Shown: positions 17,299 to 26,500 of the stretch, in pieces
Layout of the letters: every line of letters starts with the position of its first letter
Numbering within the stretch: position 1 is the first letter of the stretch
DNA from: an uncultured Nitrospirales bacterium
Lineage (GTDB): Bacteria; Nitrospirota; Nitrospiria; Nitrospirales; UBA8639
DNA: 64,000 bases
Direction of reading: 5' to 3'
NCBI GenBank assembly: GCA_958295805.1
Contig: OY282373.1
Location: 2,079,001 to 2,143,000, forward strand
Made by a program: the position numbers and the translations under genes
Notes under the pieces: generated by a model
Database searches by the model: none
Told to the model about the DNA's origin: nothing
Seen by the model: only the letters and a program-made list of their open reading frames with translations

Positions 17299-17907
17299 TT
17301 ACAAAACCGTCTCCGGCCCCTTCGATTTCCACGCTGCGGCCAAGGCTTTAGCCTCTTGAATTTGCGCGGGCGTCATCACGCGTTCCAACGTGGACAAGGC
17401 TTGGATGGCCGGGTCCATTCCCTGGTCCGCGGCGAGCACGGCCCACTTGTAGGCTTGCACGTAATCCTGCGTCACCCCTTCGCCTTTGTAGAACATCAGC
17501 CCCACGTGATTTTGCCCCGCGGCGTTCCCCTGCTCCGCGGCTCGCAAAAACCACCGAAACGCCGTGGCGTAGTTTTTCGGGACGCCCAATCCATAGCGAT
17601 ACAGAAATCCCAGATTGTTTTGTGCCCTCGCGGAGCCTTGGTCGGCCGCCGAGCGATACCACTGACGGGCTTTCTCAAAATCCTGCTCAACGCCTTGTCC
17701 CCATCGATACATGAACCCCACCATGTTTTGAGCGTCGGCGTCGCCTTGCGCCGCGAGCGGCGCCCAGATTCTCATCGCCGCTTCATAATCCTCCGCCAGA
17801 TAAGCTTCTTCGCCCAGAGGAAAATCCGCCCTGCTGAGCTGGACACTGACCAACAGCAACCCAAGACCGAACGCGATTGTTTTCCAAGAGAGCAGACGCA
17901 TCATCAT
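17299..17907 (-). CDS. Exported Sel1-like repeat protein
   Basis: This protein of about 202 residues has a signal peptide (hydrophobic segment TIAFGLGLLLVSVQLSRA) and four Sel1-type helical repeats of roughly 36 residues. The repeats are recognised by AQNMVGFMYRWGQGVEQDFEKA, AQNNLGFLYRYGLGVPKNY and GQNHVGLMFYKGEGVTQDY, with AA(D/E)QG at the turns. Sel1 repeats are protein-interaction scaffolds; the partner is unknown. Three consecutive ATG codons lie at 17,907, 17,904 and 17,901 after a GGGGG-rich ribosome site. They are preferred over an upstream ATG at 17,931, which would add charged residues before the signal. The gene is convergent with ychF. Confidence 0.85.
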   Translation of the reverse strand: MMMRLLSWKTIAFGLGLLLVSVQLSRADFPLGEEAYLAEDYEAAMRIWAPLAAQGDADAQNMVGFMYRWGQGVEQDFEKARQWYRSAADQGSARAQNNLGFLYRYGLGVPKNYATAFRWFLRAAEQGNAAGQNHVGLMFYKGEGVTQDYVQAYKWAVLAADQGMDPAIQALSTLERVMTPAQIQEAKALAAAWKSKGPETVL

Positions 17908-18091
17908 GACCCCCAATCTGAATTCCACCATACGTTCTCAATTTTTCGGCTCAACCCTCACGTACAGCATACTGCCCGTTCCCCTTGGATGCCAACGCCA
18001 AATTCAGAACCTTGTCATCCCCTCAGCCGTTTGTCTACAATGAGCGCCGATTTCTCCAAGCGGAGAGACCCGAAACCCCGAAGGGACCATC

Positions 18092-18361
18092 ATGGAAGGA
18101 ATACGATTCGAACGCCGCGGCGACGAAGCCTATTACCCCGTCCTTCTACACGTCGGGAGCATGTATGTCCCGCTCACTGCCGAAGACGTCACGGCACTAC
18201 AAAAGAACAGCGCCATTCTCGGGGAAACGTTTCTCGAATATTTTCTTGACCGGGTAGGCTCTTCCTCCTACTTGAAAGATCAAATCAAGTCGGCATTAGT
18301 CACTCACGGAAACACCACCAGCCAAATTTCCTTCCTTCGACAAGCCCTTCAAAACCTCTAA
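18092..18361 (+). CDS. Small conserved-looking protein, function unknown
   Basis: This 89-residue protein is not recognised. It begins MEGIRFERRGDEAYYPVLL, is compact and mixed alpha/beta in character with no membrane segment or signal peptide, and ends with a probable helix (SQISFLRQALQNL). GAAGGGACC upstream gives a fair ribosome site. Base composition and codon use resemble the core genes rather than the repeats that start right after its stop. It is transcribed divergently from the Sel1-repeat gene. Confidence 0.6.
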   Translation: MEGIRFERRGDEAYYPVLLHVGSMYVPLTAEDVTALQKNSAILGETFLEYFLDRVGSSSYLKDQIKSALVTHGNTTSQISFLRQALQNL

Positions 18362-18399
18362 TCCCCCATCCTCCTCCCTCTCAGTCAATGTCGAGAGAA

Positions 18400-19430
18400 T
18401 CTCCCCTCCTCCTCCCTCTCCCCTTGAGGGAGAGGGCCGGGGTGAGGGGAAGAAATGCCCGCACGCAACCCTCTGCCCCACGCCGCCGGCGTCATGCCCG
18501 GGCAACCGGAAAGCCAGATTCTTCCCTTCGCTCAGAATGACAGAGGAGGGGAAAAATGGCGGCGGAGGGCGGAATGGCGGAAGACACGCCATACACATGC
18601 ACGGCATCAGCCCTGGCTTCTCGCTCCCCGATAACAAATGGCGGGGACAGGTTTCGCGGGAATGACAGACCACAGGCCACTAGCCATACGTCCATGGATT
18701 CTCGCGTGCGCGGGACAGTGGTGGCGGCATGAGATGCCGCCCTACGACCGGTGGATCCCCACATGCGTGGGAATGACCTACGCACACCGCCAGGCAACCG
18801 AATCGAAGCCCCTGGATTCCCGCGGGCGCGAGAATGACGGAAAGGGGATTCACCATGGCGGGAAAGCCCTCTTCCTCCCCGATCCCCATCCTCCTCCCTC
18901 TCCCCTTGAGGGAGAGGGCCGGGGTGAGGGGAAGAAATGCCCGCACGCAATCCTCTGCCCCACGCCTCCGGCATCATGCCCGGGCAACCGGAAAGCCAGA
19001 TTCTTCCCTTCGAAGCTCAGGGCAGGCGCTTCGCTCAGAATGACAGAGGAGGGGAAAATGACGGCGGAGGGCGGAATGGCGGAGGACACGCCATGCACAT
19101 GCACGGCATCAGCCTTGGCTCCCCGATAACAAATGGCGGGGACAGGTTTCGCGGGAATGACAGACCACAGGCCACTAGCCATACGTCCATGGATTCGCGC
19201 GTGCGCGGGACAGTGGTGGCGGCATGAGATGCCGCCCTACGACCGGTGGATTCCCACATGCGTGGGAATGACCTACGCACACCGCCAGGCAACCGAATCG
19301 AAGCCCCTGGATTCCCGCGCGAGCGCGAGAATGACGGAAAGGGAATTCACCATGGCGGGAAAGCCCTCTTCCTCCCCGATCCCCTTCTTTCTCCCTCTCC
19401 CCTTGCGGGAGAGGGCCGGGGTGAGGGGTC
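18400..19430. repeat. Array of concatenated hairpin repeats, about 2 units of 480-500 bp plus a partial
   Basis: A composite unit recurs with CCCTCTCC...GGGAGAGGG palindromes at 18,414-18,436, 18,896-18,918 and 19,393-19,415. Between them, in fixed order, come a GCCCGGGC segment, a GAAGC...GCTTC hairpin, a GGCGGCAT-GAG-ATGCCGCC hairpin (e.g. 18,723-18,741), an ATTCCCACATGCGTGGGAAT palindrome, and a GATTCCCGCGGGCGCGAGAATG palindrome-like segment. No gene is supported: the apparent frames merely read through repeats. The last palindrome lies 36 bases past the gene-1 stop (on the minus strand) and may end its transcript. Confidence 0.85.
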
Positions 19431-19450
19431 TCTGCTCCCGGATGTTCCAA

Positions 19451-20580
19451 CTACCACTGCCAGCCCAGGCGAACCGAGACGCCGTGCGCGGTTTTCTGCC
19501 CGGGCTGTTCTGCCCGTTCACCCTCAAGGGTCACGTCCAGCAACCCACTCAACGCCACACGGCTCCCCAGCCGACAGCGGGACGTCCCGGCCCTCGCCAG
19601 CGCCAGGCCGCCATACGGAGTCAGCCGCCCCCCGTCCGCTAACGCCAAGCCGTAGCCCACGTCCACTTCCAAACTGCCCGGCTGCCAGCCAGCGGCGGGT
19701 CTCGATGTGCTGCTCCCTTGCGGCAACACCGGGGCCGTGCCCCAGAGTTGCTCCACCCCGCTGGCCGCTTGCCCCCACACCGGCGACACACTCAGATACG
19801 CCCCGGCCCCCGCGGCCCCCGGATCCAGCCGCACGTTCACACTCGCCCCCCAGTCCTCAAACGCCCCGTCCTCGTGCAGCAGCAGATACCGCCCCTGCGC
19901 CTCTACCCTCAGGCCCCAATCCGTCCGCGTGTACGCCACCCCACCGCCCAGTTCCGCCCCAAGCCCCTGCTCCGCGGTGCCGCTGTCCCACCGTCCCCCA
20001 AGCTCCAGGCGCGGCTCCAGCCGCGACCCCGCCGAAAGCCCCACCGCGGTCCGGCCTTCCACCAGCAACCGCACCCGCTCCGCGTGTCCCCGCGCCCCCG
20101 GCACATGTGTCTTGCCCTCCGACCGCACCGTCGTCAGAAACGCATCCGTCTTCGCCGCCAAGTCAATCCCCTGCCACGTGGTCAGGGCCTGCCGCCCGCC
20201 CACGGCTCCCAGCCATGAGGTCAGGTCCGTGCTCCACGTCTGAGCGTCACCCACCACCTTGATACCCAAGTCACCCCAGCCCATGCCCAGCAACCCCCAG
20301 ACGCCCAACCCGGCGTAGGGCTTCCAGTGCGCATACGGCAGCACGCTCATCAGTTCCACGTCCACGTTGGCCTTGGTGGCCCCGATGCGCTCATACTCCA
20401 CGTCGCCGGTGCTGTGCGCGACGGCCAGACCGAGCAGCAGGGACGAGCGCGGCCGGTAGTCGAGGCCCAGGTAGCCGCTGTAGAGCCTACCGTCCATCCT
20501 GAAGTCATCTTCGGGCTGACCGGAGAAGCCGCTGGCGGAGCCCCGGCCCCACAAAGTCCAGGCGGGCACACCGTCTTTGC
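19451..20580 (-). other. Autotransporter-like beta-barrel domain of surface protein 1
   Basis: About 375 residues of alternating amphipathic strands begin near ASGFSGQPEDDFRMDGRLYS and include GLAVAHSTGDVEYER, RLEPRLELGGRWDSGTAEQG and YGGLALARAGTSR. The chain ends in an aromatic residue (GWQW), as required by the barrel assembly machinery. It is very similar along its whole length to the barrel at 30,083-31,210. Confidence 0.85.
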
Positions 20581-23500
20581 CGATGCGGGTCAGCGGGAGT
20601 TCGAAGGCGCTGCGGGCCAGGAGGTCTTTGCCCGAGACAGTCTGGAAGCGTAGGGATTGCCCGGGGGAGGCCCGGCTGAGGGCGTTGGGTGGGAAGGGAG
20701 CACGAATGCTCTCCTCACCTTGGAGAAGAATCCCCTCACCCTGACCGCTCCCAGGGGGAGAGGGGGAAGGAGAAGAGGGAGTTTCCAGGGCTAAGCCTAG
20801 GGCTCGGGCGACGCCGATAGCCAAGCCCGTGGCTCGCTGCCAGGGGCTTGGGTTGGACCCGGCATCGCGACGGACGCTGCCGGAGCCTGTATCTGGGAGA
20901 AGAGGTTCTTCACCCCGGGGAAGAGACCCCTCACCCCTGCCCTCTCCCTCAAGGGGAGAGGGAGTAGGAGGCACCCGTCCTGCAACCATCCCACGCAAGA
21001 CCCTGCCCTCGCCCTCAAGGGGAGAGGGAGTAGGAGGCACCCGTCCTGCAACCATCCCACGCAAGACCCTGCCCTCTCCCTCAAGGGGAGAGGGAGTAGG
21101 AGGCCCCCGTCTTGCAACCGTCCCACGCAAGACCTTGCCCTCTCCCTCAAGGGGAGAGGGAGTAGGGGGCACCCGTCTTGCAACCGTCCCACGCAAAACC
21201 CTGCCCTCTCCCTCAAGGGGAGAGGGAGTAGGAGGCACCCGTCTTGCAACCGGCCCGCGCAAGACCCTGCCCTCGCCCTTAAGGGGAGAGGGAGTAGGAG
21301 GCACCCGTCCTGCAACCGTCCCGCGCAAGACCCTGCCCTCGCCCTTAAGGGGAGAGGGAGTAGGAGGCCCCCGTCTTGCAACCGCCCCACGCAAGACCCT
21401 GCCCTCTCCCTCAAGGGGAGAGGGAGTAGGAGGCACCCGTCTTGCAACCGTCCCACGCAAGACCTTGCCCTCTCCCTCAAGGGGAGAGGGAGTAGGAGGC
21501 ACCCGTCTTGCAACCGGCCCGCGCAAGACCTTGCCCTCTCCCTCAAGGGGAGAGGGAGTAGGAGAGGGAGCCGAAGCCTGAGGCTCGGTGAGGCGGAGGA
21601 CTTGGCCGCCGAGGGTGACTTGCAGGCGGGACGCCGGGGTGCTGAAGCGGCCGCCGAGGATCTCTACGGCATCCGCGGCCAGGGTGCGGCCTACCCCGGC
21701 CAGCACCAGTCCCAAATCCCGGCTATAAATCGACGACGTGACTTCAAGGGTGAAGGGCAGCCGCGCCGTGTCCCCGTCCTCGTCCCATGCCGTCCACGTG
21801 TACATCGTTCGCGCCTGGACCCTGGTCGGGGTGCCGGACAAGGTACGCGTATCCGCGTCAAACGTCAGCCCCTGGGGCAGGGTCGGCGACGTCAGGGCAT
21901 ACGTGAGCGTGCCGTCCCCACCCTTGGCCTCCGGCAAGGTCAGGGGCGTGATCGTCGTCGCCACCGAGTAGTTTTGCGCGGGCACCACTGCGTCCCCGAA
22001 CGTCGGCACCAGGTCCGGCATCACTTCAATGGTAAAGTCCATCTCCCCCATCTCCCCGTCTCTGTCTTCCGCGGTGAGTGTGTAGGCGGTCTTGGGCAAG
22101 GCTTCCGTCGGCGTCCCGGTGAGCACCCCGCCGGATCTGTCCACTGGCTCAGGCGGCGTGTACGTCAGACCGGCCGGCAACTCCGGGGACAACCGGTAGG
22201 TGACCGGCTGGCTGCCCCCTGCATAAGGGAAGGTCAGAGGGACGATCTCCTTGTTCTGCACGTAGCGCGGTTCCAGCTTCAACTCCCTGTTGAATCTGGG
22301 GTAGTTCGGTAACACCGTGACGACGAAGGGCAGGTTCGCCACGTCCCCGTCTCCATCTTCCACGTCCAGCATGTAGGTGCCTTCGATCTCAACCGTGACC
22401 GGTATGCCGGTGATACGGCCGCCGTGAGTCTCCGCGCCATCGGGCGAGGAGTAGCTCAGCCCGGCCGGCAGTTCCCGCATCGTATAGCTGAGCGGACTGT
22501 CACCGCCCATGGCCGCGGGCAGGGTCTGCGCGGGTATCTCCATGTATTGCTCGAAAGAGAAGGGACCCTGCACCACGCGAAACGACGGCGCCGGCTCCAC
22601 GACGATGGTGAAACCCGCTGACGAGGCGGTGTCTCCATCCTCGTCCCCCACCATCAGAGAGAGGTCGAACGAGCCCGCCTCCGTCGGCGCGCCGGAGATC
22701 GCACCGCCTTGATCTTCTGCGCTGCCTGGTTGGGTATACGTCAGACCCTTCGGCAGACCCGGCAGCGCATAGGTCAAACGTCCGTTGCCGCCCGTGGCCG
22801 CGGGCAGGACGAGGGGAGCAATGCTCTTCCACTGCGTGTACCCGGCCCCTGGAACAGGCACCACCGTGCCGGGGGGAAACGCCGGACTCTGGTCCATCTG
22901 CACCTCCATGGTGAAGGCCAACGTAGCGGCGTCGGCGTCCGCGTCAGTGGCCGTCAGCGTATAGGTGGCCACCCCGCGCGCCGCGGTCGGCGTACCGAAG
23001 ATGCGGCCGGCCGGGATCGCGGCGTTCCGCTCGTAACTCAGTCCGACGGGCAGGTCAGGCGTTCCGTCCGCCCTTGCCGGGGTCAGCGCGTAGGTCAACG
23101 GCGCGTTGCCGCCTCTCGCCCTCGGGAGGGAGTAGTTCACCGTCGTCTTTTGCGTGACGTAGAGCTGGTCTGGAACCCGCGCATGGCTGAAGTCCGGCAT
23201 CGGATCCCCGCTCACCGCAATGGTGAAGTCCAGCGTTGCCGCGTCGCCGTCCGCGTCCGTCGCCGTCAGCGTGTAGGTAGCCGCGTCCTGGGCCGCTTGC
23301 GGCGTGCCGGTGATGGTGCCGCCGTGATGGTCCGCGGGGGCCGGCGGGGTGTGCGTCAGACCCGCGGGCAGGTTCGGCAGCGCGTAGACAAGGATCCCGT
23401 CCCCGCCCTGCGCCTCCGGCAGGGTCAGCGTGGAGATGGCCGAGCCTTGCATGTACGTTTGTGGCTGAACCGCGGCGGTGCTGAAACTCACCGTCTGATT

Positions 23501-26500
23501 CGCAACCACGCGGATGATGACGTCCAGCGTCGCGACGTCGCCGTCCGAGTCCGTCGCCGCGTAGGTGTACACGGTTGCCGCGGTCTCCACGCTCGGCGTG
23601 CCGGAGATCCGCCGCGTGGCCGCCTCGAACGTCAGTCCCGCGGGCAGAGCCGCGCCGCCCGGCCCTTGCAGCGAGTAGGTGAGCGGCGGATTGCCGCCAG
23701 TGGCCGCGAGCAGTTCCACGTATGCCATCGCCGGACTGCCGACCGCGGCGCCCCGCTTGTAGCGTTGCGCCTGGACCGTTCCACTGAACCGCGGGGTCAC
23801 GTTCGTCTTGACCCCGATGCTGAAGGTCAGCGTACCCGCGTCGCTCGCGCTCGTATCAACGTCCGAGTCGTGCACCGTGTACGTGTACGTCTGCGCCGCC
23901 TGCGACGTGGACGGCGTACCGGACAGCAGGCGGGTCGTCGCGTCGAAGTTCAGCCCGTCCGGGAGTGTACCCGCCAAGCTGTAGCTCAACCCGCCGTTGC
24001 CGCCCGTGGCCACGGGCAAAGAGAGCGTCACGGCCTTGCCCGTCCGGTAGTCCTGATGATCCACCGTCGCGGCGCCAAAATCCGGCGCGCGCATCATTTC
24101 GTTTTCGGTCACCGCCACCGCCACGGGATCGGCGGTGGTCAACGTGCCGTAGCCGCTCACCGCGTGGCTCAACGTCGCCGCGTCCAGGTCGGCGTCGTCG
24201 TCCTCCGCGGCGAGTACCGTCACGGTCTGCGCGGCGTTGTAGTCGCTCACGCTGAAGGTCAGCGACAGATTCTGCGCCGCGGCCCGTGACCCGGACTGCA
24301 CGGTGACCTCGCCGTTGTTGCTGGCAACGCGCACCGTCGCGGTCCCGGTCGGCTGCGTAGCCAGCACCACCGTGTACGTGGCGCTGCCGCCCTCGACCAC
24401 GGTCAGGTTGGTCGGGCTGACGGTGACGCCCAGGGTCTCGTCGTCATCCACCGTCACCGCCACGGGAAGGGCGGAAATCACGGTGCCGTAACCGCTCACC
24501 GCGTGGCTCAGCGTCGCCGCGTCGTCCTCACCGTCGTTATCCGACCCTGCGCTTACCGTCACGGTCTGCGCCGTGCTCCAATCCATCGTGCTGAAGGTCA
24601 GCGCGGAGGAGACGGTGACGTCGGTGCTGCCACCGGTTCGGGATGGGGTAACCGTCACGGCTCCGGTCGGCTGCGTGGCCAGCACCACCGTGTAGAGAGC
24701 CGAACTGCCTTCGTCCACGATCAAGTGGGTCGGCGTGACCGTCACGCCCGCCACGTTGTCCTCAATCACCGTGACCATCACGTTGGACGCCGTCACCGTG
24801 CCGTAGCCGTTGACCGCGTGTCCGATAGTGGCCACCCGTCCGCCCGTGGCGCCCACGTCTCGCGCCGCGCTCACCGTCACGGGCTGCGGCGTGTTCCAGT
24901 TCGTCGTCGTGAAGGTCAGCGCGGAGGAGACGGTGACGTCGGTGCTGCCGCTGGTTCGGGATGGGGTGATCGTCACGGCTCCGGTCGGCTGCGTGGCCAG
25001 CACCACCGTGTACGTCACGGATTGACCTTCGGTCACGTCCAGCGAGGTTGGCGTGACCGTCACACCCGGCACGTCGGCGTCGCTCACCGCCACCGTCACG
25101 TTCGACGCGGTCACCGTGCCGTAGCCGTTGACCGCGTGGCTCAGCGTCGCCGCGTCCGCCTCGCCGTCCGCGTCCCGGACCGCCCGCACCGTCACGGTCT
25201 GTCGCGTGGCCCAGGTGCCGGGCGTGAACGTCAGCGGCGAGGGGGTCGCGGTGACGTCCCCGTTGTCGCTTTCCAAGGTGATGGTCACGGTGCCCGCGGG
25301 CGGCGTGGTCATCACCACGGTGTACGTGGCGCTGCTCCCCTCGGCAAACGACAGGTTCATCGGGTTGACGCGGACCTCGGCGCGCCGCACCTCCGCGGTG
25401 AACGTCCGGGTCGCCGCGTCGCCGTCCACGTCCGTCGCGGTCAGCGTGTACGTCCGCACCGCGGTCACCCGCGTGGGCGTGCCGCCGATGACGCGGGTCG
25501 TCCGGTCGAACAACAGGCCCGCGGGCAACGCCGGCGTCAGCGCGTAGCGCAGGCTGCCGTCTCCGCCGGTGGCCGCGGGCAGGCTCTCGTTCACCGCCCA
25601 ACCCACTGCATACACACGATCGTCCGGCGTCAGGCTGAAAGACGGCTGGGCGTCGGTGGACCGCAAAGCAAACGTCAGCGTATCCTCGTCCCCGTCCCCG
25701 TCCGTGGCCGTCAGCGTGTACGTGGTCCACCCCTTGGCCGCGGCCGGACGGCCGGCAATCACGCCGCCGGTGGTCGTGTTCGTGGGAGGGCTATAGCTCA
25801 GGCCCCCAGGCAGATCCGGCTGCCCGTCCGAGCGGGTCGGGGTCAGCGTGTAGGTCAGTCCCGCTTCTCCACCAGTGGCCGCGGGCAGCGTGAGCGTCAC
25901 GAGAGTCACGGGCGTGACGGTCCGGTCGGACACCGTCGCACTGCCGAAGTCCGGCACGGTCTGCGTGCCGCGCACCTTGTGTCCCGCCTGATCGGCCACG
26001 GCGGCGTGCGTCAGCAGCGCGCCGGGAAGCGACGCGTCCGTGGAGTAGCGGAACGTGCCGGACAGCGCGTTGCCGCCGATGCTGATCCCGTTCGTATCCC
26101 GGTCCGCGGCGGTCACCGTGTAGTTGAAGTCCACGTAGGCGCGTGCGCTGCCGTCGTGCGTCGCGGTCAGCGTGCGTGTACGGCTGCCGACGACCACGTC
26201 CAACTCGGCGTTTTCGAACGAAACGACGTTGCGGTTGAAGTTCGCCCGCACCGTGATGACGTCCCCCGCGGTGTAATACCCCACCGCCCCCGGACTGGAC
26301 GTGACGCTTAGCCCGGTCAGCACCGCCCGGGAGGAAACCTGGAGATAGAAGACGTACACATCGCCGACGTTGCGCGAGTCCCGGGCCGTCAACTCGTAGG
26401 TATCGTTGGCCAGCAGCCGGGTCGGGGTGCCGGTGATGGTGCCGCCGTGTGCGTCTCCGTCGGCGGGAGGGGTATACGTCAACTCCGTGCCGATGGTGGT

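Noticed and set aside
18362-19450. Short open frames in the hairpin arrays (e.g. products containing FPRMWES or CVGMT)
   Set aside because: The same peptides recur in every array copy and in several frames, as expected for repeats and not genes.
20941-21563. CRISPR-like regular spacing of the 66-bp repeats
   Set aside because: Intervening sequence is as conserved as the palindrome and is coding in frame; there are no unique spacers and no cas genes.
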